A stretch of 64,000 nt of DNA from CAZMCH01 sp964564735 (lineage in GTDB: Bacteria > Poribacteria > DTPJ01). The translations under genes were made by a program, and so were the position numbers. The notes beneath the pieces are model-generated. The model was not told the origin of the DNA. It saw nothing but the letters and a program-made list of their open reading frames with translations, and ran no database searches. The stretch lies in contig CAZMCH010000012.1 of NCBI GenBank assembly GCA_964564735.1, positions 7,714-71,713 on the forward strand, read 5' to 3'. The number at the start of each line of letters is the position of its first letter. Positions within the stretch are counted from its first letter, which is position 1. Positions 28,103-37,353 of the stretch are shown one piece after another.

Positions 28103-29455
28103 ATGCCAGAAAATAGACCCAATATTGTTTTGATGGTTGCTGATGATCATGGACTTGATACAGGCAAATATGGTAATTCTGCTATAAAGATGCCAAATCT
28201 GGATAATCTCGCAGAAGATGGAGTAATATTTACTAATGCTTTTTGCACGACTGCTTCATGCGCTGCGAGTCGTAGTGTGATATTAACAGGTCTATATAAT
28301 CACGCAAACGGAACTTATGGACATACTCACGGATGTCATCATTTCGCATGTTTTGATAATATCCAAACTTTGCCAGCGATGCTTAATGATGCTGGATATA
28401 AAACAATAAGGGTTGGTAAAACTCATTACGCACCAGAAAGTATATTTCCCTTTAAGTATGGACATCCTGCTGGAAAATTTGGACGAGATGATGTGCGCAT
28501 GTCTGAATCGTGCAGGGAATTAATTAAAGGTGATAAACCGTTTTTCCTATATTGGTGTTCGCATAATCCCCATAGAGGCGGAAGAAGGCTTGAAGATCAA
28601 CCTTATAAACCAGATACCTTTGGCAATCCAGAAAAATCCTTTCCTGATGATGAGGAAATGGTATATAATCCAGATGACGTTATTGTCCTGCCATATTTAC
28701 CAGATACCCCAGAGACTCGCATCGAGATTGCACAATATTATCAATCATCGTCTAGGTTGGATAGGGGTGTTGGGCGATTGATGCAGATATTAAAAGAGGA
28801 AAATAAATATGATAATACAGTCATTATCTACATATCAGATAATGGTTCAGCTTTCCCCGCATCAAAGACGACCCTTTATGAATCGGGAATGAATTTGCCA
28901 TGTATTGTCAGAACGCCTTATATGCAAGATCGAGATAAAAAATGCGATGCGCTGATAACTTGGGCTGATCTTACGCCTACAATACTTGATTTTGCTAACG
29001 CATATAACGATCCAAATAAATTTCATGGACGGTCATTTAAGGGTATTATCGAAGAGGAATCACCACAGGGTTGGCGAGATGAAGTCTATGTAGCACATAC
29101 TTTCCATGAGATAACAAACTATTATCCAATGAGGGTTGTCAGGACGAAAAAATATAAATTTATCTGGAATATAGCATATCCACTTACATATTCATTTGCG
29201 TCTGATTTATGGAGTTCAGCAAGCTGGCAGGGCGCAATAGACAGAGGTTTGGAGTATTATGGAAAGAGAAGCATTGAGGCATATCTCCATCGCCCAAAAT
29301 TTGAGTTATACGACCTAGAAAGCGACCCACATGAGATAAATAACCTTGCAGATAAACAGGAATATAAATTACTTGTTGATGAATTTTGCAGAAAAATCAA
29401 GACATTCCAGAAAGAAACCAACGACCCATGGTTACATAAATGGGAATATGAATAA
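28103..29455 (+). CDS. Arylsulfatase-family sulfatase (Cys-type)
   Basis: This 450-residue sulfatase contains CAASR at residues 53-57, the C-x-A-x-R signature whose cysteine is converted to formylglycine. The metal aspartates lie in VADDHG (12-17) and ISDNGSAF. No N-terminal signal peptide is seen, so the enzyme appears cytoplasmic, or exported by an unrecognised route. A formylglycine-generating enzyme is required and is not in the window. The neighbouring fucosidase, aldolase and dehydrogenase point to sulfated, fucosylated or sialylated glycans. Confidence 0.92.
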   Translation: MPENRPNIVLMVADDHGLDTGKYGNSAIKMPNLDNLAEDGVIFTNAFCTTASCAASRSVILTGLYNHANGTYGHTHGCHHFACFDNIQTLPAMLNDAGYKTIRVGKTHYAPESIFPFKYGHPAGKFGRDDVRMSESCRELIKGDKPFFLYWCSHNPHRGGRRLEDQPYKPDTFGNPEKSFPDDEEMVYNPDDVIVLPYLPDTPETRIEIAQYYQSSSRLDRGVGRLMQILKEENKYDNTVIIYISDNGSAFPASKTTLYESGMNLPCIVRTPYMQDRDKKCDALITWADLTPTILDFANAYNDPNKFHGRSFKGIIEEESPQGWRDEVYVAHTFHEITNYYPMRVVRTKKYKFIWNIAYPLTYSFASDLWSSASWQGAIDRGLEYYGKRSIEAYLHRPKFELYDLESDPHEINNLADKQEYKLLVDEFCRKIKTFQKETNDPWLHKWEYE

Positions 29456-29478
29456 ATAACTTTTATAGAAAGGAAAAA

Positions 29479-30819
29479 ATGACAGAATTAGTTGACAAAA
29501 TCTTCATGAAAGAGATAAAGGCGGATTCCCCCGGCGCCGCAGTAGCAATTGTCAAAGACCACTCAATAATTTATAAAAATGGATATGGGCTTGCATGTAT
29601 GGATTATGATATACCTATCACGCCATCAACGATCTTTCATGTTGCTTCTGTATCCAAGCAATTTACAGCTTTTTCTGTCGCTATGATTGCTGATCAAGGT
29701 GAAATATCTTTGAATGATGATATTCGCAAGTATTTGCATGAAGTTCCCGATTTCGGAAAAACAATCACAATCCGTCATCTTATTCACCATACAAGCGGTT
29801 TGCGTGATCAATGGGAATTGCTAATGCTGGCTGGCTGGTTAATTGATGATGTAATAACCCAAGAACACATATTAAAGCTAGTCAGCAACCAAAGAGAACT
29901 CAATTTTACTCCCGGAGATAAATATCTATATTGTAATACGGGATATACGCTTTTGGCAGAGATTGTTAGTCGTGTATCTGGAAAATCATTTGTTGATTAT
30001 ACATCAGAAAACATTTTTAAGCCACTTTGCATGAATAATACACATTTTCATGATGACTATGAGATGATAGTCAAAAACATGGCTTATTCATATTATTATG
30101 ATAATAACGGTATCCTAAAAAAGAGCATATTAACATTTGCTAATGTGGGTGCAACTAGCCTTTTTACAACTGTTGAAGACTTGGCAAAGTGGATGGATAA
30201 TTATGATAAAAAATCCGTTGGTGGCGAGTCCGTTATTAATCAGATGATGCAAAAAGGCAAACTCAATAATGGTGAAGAAATTAACTACGCATTTGCATTG
30301 AAAATCGCTGAATATAGGGGACTCAAAACATTTGGACATGACGGCATGGATGCTGGTTATCGGACATGTTTTGTATGTTTTCCTGAACAGAAATTCGGTA
30401 TTATCATATTGTGTAATCTTGGTTCATTAAGCCCCTATAATCTAGCAATGCAGATTGCTGACATATATCTTGCTGACCAGCTTACACCGATAGAAATCAA
30501 AAATAATATAGAAGCGCAAAAAACTGAAGAAGTAAAATCAGATGAACCCATTATTGATTTTAATGAATATCTGGGTGATTATTACAGCGATGAGCTAGGA
30601 ACAGTCTATACTATGATTTTTAAGGATAATCATCTTACAATACGACATAGACGGTTAAGTGATAAAAAGTTAGACTATGTAGAAAAAGATGTATTTAAGG
30701 GTAATAGCATTACAAAACTTGCATTTACAAGAGATGATAAACAAAAGATTAACGGGTTTAAACTGAATGGCTCTGGTCGTGTTTTCGGGCTTCAGTTCCA
30801 AAAAATAGGGAATGTATAA
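29479..30819 (+). CDS. Serine hydrolase of the class C beta-lactamase family
   Basis: This 446-residue protein has the penicillin-binding fold. The SxxK motif is SVSK at residues 57-60, the YxN motif is YCN, and the third motif appears as HDG in FGHDGMDAGY. An accessory C-terminal beta domain (about 355-446) is like those of esterase or peptidase relatives. There is no obvious signal peptide. It may be an esterase or D-aminopeptidase; antibiotic resistance should not be inferred. It follows the sulfatase after 23 bases with an AGGAAA site and ends the cluster. Confidence 0.88.
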   Translation: MTELVDKIFMKEIKADSPGAAVAIVKDHSIIYKNGYGLACMDYDIPITPSTIFHVASVSKQFTAFSVAMIADQGEISLNDDIRKYLHEVPDFGKTITIRHLIHHTSGLRDQWELLMLAGWLIDDVITQEHILKLVSNQRELNFTPGDKYLYCNTGYTLLAEIVSRVSGKSFVDYTSENIFKPLCMNNTHFHDDYEMIVKNMAYSYYYDNNGILKKSILTFANVGATSLFTTVEDLAKWMDNYDKKSVGGESVINQMMQKGKLNNGEEINYAFALKIAEYRGLKTFGHDGMDAGYRTCFVCFPEQKFGIIILCNLGSLSPYNLAMQIADIYLADQLTPIEIKNNIEAQKTEEVKSDEPIIDFNEYLGDYYSDELGTVYTMIFKDNHLTIRHRRLSDKKLDYVEKDVFKGNSITKLAFTRDDKQKINGFKLNGSGRVFGLQFQKIGNV

Positions 30820-30845
30820 TAATAAAAAAGGGCGCTTTAGCAAGT

Positions 30846-30878
30846 TCTGATGGAATGTTGTTTAGATTCCAACTCAGA
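30846..30878. terminator. Bulged hairpin between convergent genes
   Basis: TCTGA-TGGAAT pairs with ATTCCA-AC-TCAGA around a 9-base loop with a 2-base bulge. It lies between the stop of the serine hydrolase and the stop of the small FeoB-associated gene. Confidence 0.4.
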
Positions 30879-30891
30879 TGATAATATTTGT

Positions 30892-31029
30892 TTATTTATT
30901 TGCATTTGTTGACTTTGAGCATCTTGCACAATCACCATGACAGCCTCCACCTTTAACCGAATTTTTGATATATCTGTATATAAAAAATAGTGCTATAAGA
31001 AGCACTGGTATAAGTATTAATTTATCCAT
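30892..31029 (-). CDS. FeoB-associated Cys-rich membrane protein
   Basis: This tiny gene encodes 45 residues. An N-terminal membrane helix (MDKLILIPVLLIALFFIYRY) is followed by VKGGGCHGDCARCSK, with three cysteines and a histidine. This is the layout of FeoB-associated Cys-rich membrane proteins that accompany ferrous iron transporters. A GGAAA ribosome-binding site precedes the ATG. It lies 13 bases after the feoB stop, in the same direction, as the last gene of the feo operon. The cysteines may handle ferrous iron at the inner face of FeoB; that role is inferred. Confidence 0.88.
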   Translation of the reverse strand: MDKLILIPVLLIALFFIYRYIKNSVKGGGCHGDCARCSKSTNANK

Positions 31030-31042
31030 AGTTTATTTCCTT

Positions 31043-33061
31043 TCATGAAAGACCAATGATTAGACCTGTTTGATATACAAGAGTGGCAAGTATCCACGCA
31101 AGAGCAAGCCCATATCCAACAGCAAAAAGAGTCCATCTCCAAGATGCTGTCTCCTTTTTTATAACTGCCACAGTTGCAAGACAAGGAATATATATTAAAG
31201 TTGCAACCATAAAAGCATAGGCAGACAACGGAGTCATTGCGGATTGCAATTTTTCAACAAGCATATCTTGATCTTCGCCTGTTCCATATAAAACACCCAT
31301 TGTTGCAACAACTATTTCTTTTGCAACGAATCCAAATAACAATGCAACTCCACCTCGCCAATCAGCACCAAGTGGTTCAACAATAGGCTCTATAATATGC
31401 CCTAGCTGACCTGCATAACTTGCTTCGCTTGCATATTCAACACCAACAGGGAAAGTCCCCAAAAACCAAATTATAATTACACCTGCCAATACAACTGTCC
31501 ACACTTTTTTCAGGAATTGAGACCCTCTTTCCCATACATGTATAAAAGTTCCTTTTACTGTTGGTATGCGATAGGGAGGCAATTCAATTATTAATGGTAT
31601 CATTGGTGTTCTGAATAAAGTTTTTCTGAATAATCTGCCTACCAAAATTGCAAGAATAATTCCAAGTAAATACAGAGAAAATATGACGCTTCCTGCATGA
31701 TTAGGAAAAAAAGCTGATGTTAAAAGTGCATAAACAGGCAATCTTGCACTACAAGACATTAACGGAATTAAAAGTATAGTTAATAACCTATCTGTTCTGC
31801 TTTCCAGTGTTCTTGTTGCCATAATAGCTGGAACATTACACCCAAAACCCATTAACATCGGTATAAAAGATTTTCCATGCAAACCGAGTCTGTGCATCAA
31901 ACTATCCATTATAAATGCGGCACGAGCCATGTATCCACTATCCTCAAGCACCGATATAACGAAAAATAGTATGAATATATTTGGTAAAAGGACAATCACT
32001 CCACCGACACCGCCAATTATCCCATCAAGAATAAGGGATCGATACCATGTCTCAGACATCTGATGCGCAAGTATTTTGCTCAACCAACTAATTGCATGAT
32101 CTATCCAATCTGTTGGATATGCGCCAACTTTGAAGGTTAGCTGAAAAGCTATCCACATCATAAAAAGAAATATCGGAACACCTATGAAAGTATTTGTTAG
32201 GACCCTGTCTATTTGGTCAGACCTTGTATGTCTTTCCTCTCCTGTTCGCTTAATGACTTCTGTTCCTATGCCGCTAACAAATCCATATCTCCTATCAACA
32301 ATTACAGACTCTACATCACATCCGAATATTTCTTTAAGATGCTCAGTGCTTTCTTTAACAACTTCCATTATTCTGTTATTATCTATTAACTTAATGAATT
32401 CATCGTCATTTTCCAGTAGTTTAAGCGCCATTAATCTGCTGGAATATTTCTCTTTTAGATTATTTGTGTCTTTTTCATCTATTATCTTTTTTATCTTCTC
32501 AATTTCTTCTTCAATTTCACGTCCATAATATATATTTCTTTGGTTATGCAACAAGCCTTTGTCTGCGTCTTCAATAACGGCTTTTAAGAGTTCCTGAGTT
32601 CCCTTATTTTTACTTGCTATCATAGGAACGACTGGAATACCTAGCAATTCGGACATTTTTTGAACATCAATAACGAATCCTCTAGTTTCTGCAACATCCA
32701 TCATGTTTAGTGCAATAACAATATTAGCATTCAATTCCATTAGTTGTGCTGTTAAATAAAGGTTGCGCTCGAGATTGGATGCGTCAACGATGTCAACAAC
32801 AACATCAGGCTTTTCTTGCATAATGAAGTTTCTTGCTATGAGTTCCTCTGGTGAATATGTAGTAAGACTATATGTCCCTGGAAGGTCAACAACGTTAATA
32901 ATTATGTCATTGTATTTGCATGTTCCTTCTTTTTTTTCAACGGTTACACCAGCCCAATTGCCAACGTGTTGATGTGCGCCTGTTAGGTTATTAAATACGG
33001 TCGTCTTGCCAGAATTTGGATTTCCAGCAAGTGCAATAGTGATATTTTTTTCCATAATCAT
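31043..33061 (-). CDS. feoB: Ferrous iron transporter FeoB
   Basis: This 672-residue GTP-dependent ferrous iron permease has an N-terminal G domain with G1 GNPNSGKT (13-20), G3 DLPG (59-62) and G4 NMMD (about 118). A helical guanine-dissociation-inhibitor-like region leads to the membrane part, which includes the Gate motifs (for example ARAAFIMDSLMHRLGLHGKSF and MGFGCNVPA) and the FVAKEIVVATMG segment. The length suits a compact FeoB. A metal-box-like palindrome (33080-33093) lies 19 bases upstream, between feoA and feoB. It is part of a dtxR-feoA-feoB-small-protein operon. Confidence 0.97.
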   Translation of the reverse strand: MIMEKNITIALAGNPNSGKTTVFNNLTGAHQHVGNWAGVTVEKKEGTCKYNDIIINVVDLPGTYSLTTYSPEELIARNFIMQEKPDVVVDIVDASNLERNLYLTAQLMELNANIVIALNMMDVAETRGFVIDVQKMSELLGIPVVPMIASKNKGTQELLKAVIEDADKGLLHNQRNIYYGREIEEEIEKIKKIIDEKDTNNLKEKYSSRLMALKLLENDDEFIKLIDNNRIMEVVKESTEHLKEIFGCDVESVIVDRRYGFVSGIGTEVIKRTGEERHTRSDQIDRVLTNTFIGVPIFLFMMWIAFQLTFKVGAYPTDWIDHAISWLSKILAHQMSETWYRSLILDGIIGGVGGVIVLLPNIFILFFVISVLEDSGYMARAAFIMDSLMHRLGLHGKSFIPMLMGFGCNVPAIMATRTLESRTDRLLTILLIPLMSCSARLPVYALLTSAFFPNHAGSVIFSLYLLGIILAILVGRLFRKTLFRTPMIPLIIELPPYRIPTVKGTFIHVWERGSQFLKKVWTVVLAGVIIIWFLGTFPVGVEYASEASYAGQLGHIIEPIVEPLGADWRGGVALLFGFVAKEIVVATMGVLYGTGEDQDMLVEKLQSAMTPLSAYAFMVATLIYIPCLATVAVIKKETASWRWTLFAVGYGLALAWILATLVYQTGLIIGLS

Positions 33062-33079
33062 GAACCTTTATATATAAAA

Positions 33080-33093
33080 TTAGGATAGCCTAA
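33080..33093 (-). promoter_or_regulatory. DtxR-type metal box upstream of feoB
   Basis: TTAGGATAGCCTAA is a near-palindrome within TATATAAAATTAG...CTAACTTATTATT. It resembles the DtxR/IdeR operator core (TTAGGTTAGGCTAACCTAA). The same flanks recur at 33852-33865, upstream of the DtxR-like regulator itself. Confidence 0.7.
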
Positions 33094-33117
33094 CTTATTA
33101 TTTAAAAAAATAATTAA

Positions 33118-33357
33118 TTAATCTTTTGTTACAAAAATCCTGTTTGCCATACCCCTTCCAATTGCAATTCTAGAGTCCATAACCCCCAGAATTACAGGAC
33201 CCCATGAACCATTTTGAATCATAGTTATTCTAACACCGGGATTTAGACCAAGCACCGATAATCTTTGTCTTATTCCATGACCGTCCTGAATATCGACAAG
33301 TTTTGCTTCCTCTCCAATGCCCAACTTAGTTAGTGGCAACATATTACAATTGCTCAT
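33118..33357 (-). CDS. feoA: Ferrous iron transport protein FeoA
   Basis: This 79-residue SH3-like FeoA protein stimulates FeoB. The family pattern runs through LTKLGIGEEAKLVDIQDG, RQRLSVLGLNPGVRITMIQNG, GPVILGVMDSRIAIGRGMA and the closing strand. Upstream is an AGGTAGC site. It sits 23 bases after the DtxR-like regulator and about 56 bases before feoB. Confidence 0.94.
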   Translation of the reverse strand: MSNCNMLPLTKLGIGEEAKLVDIQDGHGIRQRLSVLGLNPGVRITMIQNGSWGPVILGVMDSRIAIGRGMANRIFVTKD

Positions 33358-33380
33358 AGAAAGCTACCTCCATATACAGA

Positions 33381-33830
33381 TTATTGATTTTCTTTGTCAT
33401 TATTCCCGATTAAATTTAGTAAACAGCACTGTGAACCTTCTACGCAAGTATCAATACATTCAACGAGCTTCACAAGTTGCTCTACTGTTTTTGGACTGAC
33501 TGAATGTTCTATTCCGCAAGCATCTTGTTCTGCTGTTTTCGTATCAACTCTTAGAACTTGTATAAGGAATTTAAAGATCAGATCATGACGGCGCTTGATT
33601 TCTTCGGCAATAGTAATACCTTCTTCTGTCAGTTCAACATACTCATATTTTTCATGCCGAACAAGATTTTTTTCCGTCAAGGTTCTCAGCGCACCTGTTA
33701 CGCTTGGCATCTTGACCTTCATTTGTTTGGCTATATCCTTTACTCTGACATATTTTTTCTTTTGTTTGAGAGTGGATATTGCTTCCAAATAATCTTCCAT
33801 GCTGTTTGTTAAAATAAAATTTTCCTGCAT
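33381..33830 (-). CDS. DtxR/MntR-family metal-dependent repressor
   Basis: This 149-residue DtxR/MntR-type regulator has a winged-helix N-terminus (NSMEDYLEAISTLKQKK...VRVKDIAKQMKVKMPSVTGALRTL) and a dimerisation domain with the metal-site pattern RHDLIFKFLIQVLRVD...EQDACGIEHSVSP. There is no SH3-like third domain, as in MntR. A C-terminal tail holds four cysteines (CIDTC...CC). As the first gene before feoA and feoB it most probably represses iron uptake when Fe2+ is plentiful. A palindrome matching the one before feoB lies just upstream, suggesting autoregulation. Confidence 0.92.
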   Translation of the reverse strand: MQENFILTNSMEDYLEAISTLKQKKKYVRVKDIAKQMKVKMPSVTGALRTLTEKNLVRHEKYEYVELTEEGITIAEEIKRRHDLIFKFLIQVLRVDTKTAEQDACGIEHSVSPKTVEQLVKLVECIDTCVEGSQCCLLNLIGNNDKENQ

Positions 33831-33851
33831 AAATTATCCTCTTATATAAAA

Positions 33852-33865
33852 TTAGTATTCCCTAA
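33852..33865 (-). promoter_or_regulatory. DtxR-type metal box upstream of the regulator
   Basis: TTAGTATTCCCTAA lies 22 bases before the regulator ATG and shares the flanks TATATAAAATTAG and CCTAACTT with the feoB box. Two such matching sites within 800 bases support a real operator. Confidence 0.65.
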
Positions 33866-33942
33866 CTTTATTATAAATATAAAATTATGTTTTGTCAAGA
33901 TAATTATTTTTTAAAATCAAAGAATGGCTAAAAGGAAGGTTA

Positions 33943-34881
33943 TTATTGACCTATTGCGCCCTTTTTTAGCATGTTTAATTCCTTTAGGGCGGAAAATGCG
34001 TCAAAGTTTAATGGATCGAGTTTTGTGATGGCTTGGTAAGCTTCTATTGCTTTGTCATAAAGTTCTTCGCTTCTGTAAATACTCCCTATTTCCATATAAA
34101 ATTCAATATTTTCAGGATTATCTGGGTCTAACTTTACGATTTCCTTATATATTTCTAACGCTTTGTCAAATTTTTGCTCGGATTTATAGTTTTCTGCTTT
34201 TTGAGTATATGATCCTATCAATTCAAAGATAATTTCTTTGGAATTTGGATTTATTGAAAAGGCTTTTTTTAATATTTCTATTGCTTTGTCAGTATCTCCA
34301 TCAGTTTTATATATTCTACCTAATTGTAAGTATGACTTGGATATTGATTCTTTGTCATTAGCATTTGTTCCAACAGCCTTTTCATAAGATAATATCGCAT
34401 CTTCTTTATTATTTTTTTGTTGATAGATCGTTCCTATATAATAGTAAGCTTCAGCATTTTGCGGATCATTGACTATAACTTTCTGAAAAGCCGCAAGTGC
34501 CTTATTGGAATCGTCCAGCCTTGTTTGGTATATCTTTCCTTTAAGTAAATATAATCCTTTATAATTCGGATTTAATTTTTCCAGCTTTTGCAATTCATTA
34601 AGGGCATCATGATTCCAGAGATTATCATAATATATCTCAGCTAATCGGAAATAAGCATCCTCGAATTTATGATCAACTTTTAGTGCCTTCCAATACTGCA
34701 CAGACGCATCAACAAACTTGCCTTGATTATAAAATTGATCGCCTTTTTGCATATATGCGCTTGCAGTTTCCCTGTCTTTATCCGACAAAGCAACATTACG
34801 CTCTATAAGTAAAACTATTGGGATACTTATTAAGAAAATAATTATAATTACTATTTCTATTATTAAACTATGACGAATCAA
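33943..34881 (-). CDS. Membrane-anchored TPR protein
   Basis: This 312-residue protein has one N-terminal membrane helix (about 6-27) and then roughly seven tetratricopeptide repeats. Each has the usual pattern, such as AYYYIGTIYQQKNNKEDAIL and KALEIYKEIVKLDPDNPENI. The repeats probably face the periplasm and form a protein-interaction scaffold. The start is 3 bases after the stop of the YibE/F-like gene, so the two are translationally linked. No specific partner is known. Confidence 0.85.
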   Translation of the reverse strand: MIRHSLIIEIVIIIIFLISIPIVLLIERNVALSDKDRETASAYMQKGDQFYNQGKFVDASVQYWKALKVDHKFEDAYFRLAEIYYDNLWNHDALNELQKLEKLNPNYKGLYLLKGKIYQTRLDDSNKALAAFQKVIVNDPQNAEAYYYIGTIYQQKNNKEDAILSYEKAVGTNANDKESISKSYLQLGRIYKTDGDTDKAIEILKKAFSINPNSKEIIFELIGSYTQKAENYKSEQKFDKALEIYKEIVKLDPDNPENIEFYMEIGSIYRSEELYDKAIEAYQAITKLDPLNFDAFSALKELNMLKKGAIGQ

Positions 34882-34883
34882 GG

Positions 34884-37298
34884 CTATACCTCTTTCCCAA
34901 ATCCAAGAAATCCAACAATTTTATCCCATACAGACGCAACAAACGCTGTAATTGGTATAGTCAATACAAGCCCAATGCTTCCAGCAATCATACGCAGTAT
35001 CTCGGCTGAAAGTGTCTCTGTGTTTATTATTTCCATTTTGTTTCCTGATATAATGCTTGTTCCAGAAAATGTCATTAAAAGGATTAATCGTAATCCAAGA
35101 TACGCAAATACCAGAGTGTTAGCTATTGTTCCGATAAGGTCAGTTCCAACAACCATGCCTGCGGACATTAATTGTCTTACAGAAAGTTTTGGATTAGCGC
35201 GTCTGACTTCACGAACAGAAGAAGCAACTGCTATTCCAGCATCAACTGCCGAACCAAGTAAACCCATTATTATGCCTGCCATGAGAATATTTCTGAAATT
35301 TATCTTTTCTGAGGTGGTAAACTGCATAAGCATAGCGGTTCTACTACTAGATATACCTGTAAAATGCAAATATTGATCTGCATATATAACTATTAGGCTT
35401 GCTACAAGCACACCACCTATAATTCCAACCGTTGCTGAACCTGACTTACGATTAAAACCCGTAACTATCAATAAAGTCAATAAAGCAATAATTCCACAAA
35501 CTATTACAGAAACTAAAATTGCATTGTATCCAGCTACTATAAGAGGCATCATTAATTTCAGAATCACCGTAATTGACAAAGCCAATGCAATTATAGTCCT
35601 TATGCCCTGAAATCTGCCGACAACAACGATGATTAAAATGAGAAAGCCTATTAAATATATAAGATAACCGTCTCTGCTATAATTATTAATAAGCGTACGT
35701 GTTATATAATCTTTCGTCCCATCAACTTTTAATAAAATGTCATCACCCTTTTTAATCCTCAAATTATATAATGGCATTCTATTTGGATCATAGATATTTT
35801 GAACTAAGGCTTGTTTGTTTTTGAAATTTCCACCAAGAATCTTTGTTTCCAATATTTCGCTTTTTGCATTTTCTATCGAAAAAGAGAATGGGCTTGGGCT
35901 TTCAATAAATTCGCCTTTATCAATCACTTTTGCCCTTACATATTCTGAAACAATATGGTCTCTATCGGATTTATCAACTTGAGATTCAGAAGAATTTCGG
36001 GACATAAAATAGGTAAAATGTATGCCTAATAACATAAAAAGCATAATTACAGGAAAAACAAATTTTGAATATCTATTTTTAGATACTGTTAGTTCATTAT
36101 CAACATGATCTCCAGTTTTTTGAGAGCCTTTACCGATCAAAAATCCTGCTATTAGAGCAGTTATGGGTATTGCCATAACAATTCCTATTGTTCCCGTTAT
36201 TGCCTGAACAATCTCTGATGATGTCGCTTCCTCGTTGATTATTCTGGTAAAAGGCATAGCCCTTCCCGCTTCACCAAAAGGGAACATAGGTAAAAGTATT
36301 AATGTCAAATCAGCACCAATATAAGCAAATATAAGGGTATTTGCCATTGTTCCTATTTCATCACGTCCTACATTCATTCCAGCCCTTACACAATCCCATA
36401 TATTGCTATCTGGATTAGCCTTTTTTACTTGCTCTATAGCAGAAGCAACCGCCATACTTGCATCCATTATAGCACCAGAAGCACCAATTATCATGCCTGC
36501 AATCATTATTCCTGTGAAATTCCAATTAGTGCTTTCGGGAGACATCCACAAACGTTTCCCAAGATCAAGGAAGCCGAAACTGACATCTTGCCCAACAAAA
36601 CGCAATATAATACTTGATATAAATGATAAAATTGCTGTTATAAATAAACCTCCAATTGTGCCTAATATTCCAGCTATGGATTTCTTGCTTATTCCACCTA
36701 TTAATAAGAAAGTTAATATTGAATTAATTGCAGAAACAAAAATTGCCACCCATATAGGATTATACCCCTGTATGGACATGGGAAGAAGCAACGCAATAAT
36801 AAAAATTATCGAAAACCCTAAAGCTCCAACGGATTTTATTCCCTTTAGACCGCCAATAAGAATAACAAGTATGATATATACAGCACCAAGCCAAAGTAAA
36901 AAATTAATCCTTACGTACTCACCAATATTAACTGCACCGACACTGGCTGAATCATCTTTTCGTAATGTAATATTTACATATAATCTATCTCCAACTCTAA
37001 ATATTCTATCATTATAATTACCAAGTAGGTTATTTCCAGCGAATACCTTAGTTCCTTTAAACTTTCCACTTGTTAATTGCAGAGTTACGATCTGACCATC
37101 AATAGAATAAACCCAGTTTGGTGATTCTCCTGTAGCTCTCCCTGCATCTATACTGATGACTTTTCCTATACACGATATTAGTTTTGAACCATCCTCAAGA
37201 GTCTTTTCGTTTGTCCATCTTCTAAAACTCATATCTGAAAGAAAACATATTATTATTAAGACAATCAAGGCTGGAAGCTTATATTTCCATTCTTTCAT
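34884..37298 (-). CDS. Tandem-duplicated YibE/F-family membrane protein
   Basis: An 804-residue polytopic protein made of two YibE/F-like halves. The first (1-390) has a soluble beta segment after the first helix (about 40-118) and about seven membrane helices. The second (about 415-804) repeats the same plan. Matching signatures occur about 407 residues apart: GASGAIMDASMAVASAIEQV (272) against GLLGSAVDAGIAVASSVREV (679), and IGTMANTLIFAYIG (315) against IGTIANTLVFAYLG (722). YibE and YibF are usually single-domain proteins, often encoded as neighbours, so this is a fusion or internal duplication. The family's function is unproven; transport is a guess. It is linked to the TPR gene. Confidence 0.9.
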   Translation of the reverse strand: MKEWKYKLPALIVLIIICFLSDMSFRRWTNEKTLEDGSKLISCIGKVISIDAGRATGESPNWVYSIDGQIVTLQLTSGKFKGTKVFAGNNLLGNYNDRIFRVGDRLYVNITLRKDDSASVGAVNIGEYVRINFLLWLGAVYIILVILIGGLKGIKSVGALGFSIIFIIALLLPMSIQGYNPIWVAIFVSAINSILTFLLIGGISKKSIAGILGTIGGLFITAILSFISSIILRFVGQDVSFGFLDLGKRLWMSPESTNWNFTGIMIAGMIIGASGAIMDASMAVASAIEQVKKANPDSNIWDCVRAGMNVGRDEIGTMANTLIFAYIGADLTLILLPMFPFGEAGRAMPFTRIINEEATSSEIVQAITGTIGIVMAIPITALIAGFLIGKGSQKTGDHVDNELTVSKNRYSKFVFPVIMLFMLLGIHFTYFMSRNSSESQVDKSDRDHIVSEYVRAKVIDKGEFIESPSPFSFSIENAKSEILETKILGGNFKNKQALVQNIYDPNRMPLYNLRIKKGDDILLKVDGTKDYITRTLINNYSRDGYLIYLIGFLILIIVVVGRFQGIRTIIALALSITVILKLMMPLIVAGYNAILVSVIVCGIIALLTLLIVTGFNRKSGSATVGIIGGVLVASLIVIYADQYLHFTGISSSRTAMLMQFTTSEKINFRNILMAGIIMGLLGSAVDAGIAVASSVREVRRANPKLSVRQLMSAGMVVGTDLIGTIANTLVFAYLGLRLILLMTFSGTSIISGNKMEIINTETLSAEILRMIAGSIGLVLTIPITAFVASVWDKIVGFLGFGKEV

Positions 37299-37309
37299 TT
37301 GCTATTCCA

Positions 37310-37342
37310 AAAAAGGCGGGGCGCATTGAGATACGCCTCCGC
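37310..37342 (-). terminator. Intrinsic terminator of the thuA-like gene
   Basis: Read leftwards, GCGG(A)GGCG-TAT...AT-GCGCCCCGC forms a G+C-rich stem with one bulged A, followed directly by CTTTTTT. It begins 12 bases after the ThuA-like stop codon. Confidence 0.75.
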
Positions 37343-37353
37343 ATAATAATATT

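Noticed and set aside
29479..30819. Antibiotic-resistance beta-lactamase
   Set aside because: The fold is shared by many esterases and peptidases; the motifs, lack of a signal peptide and neighbours do not indicate a true beta-lactamase.
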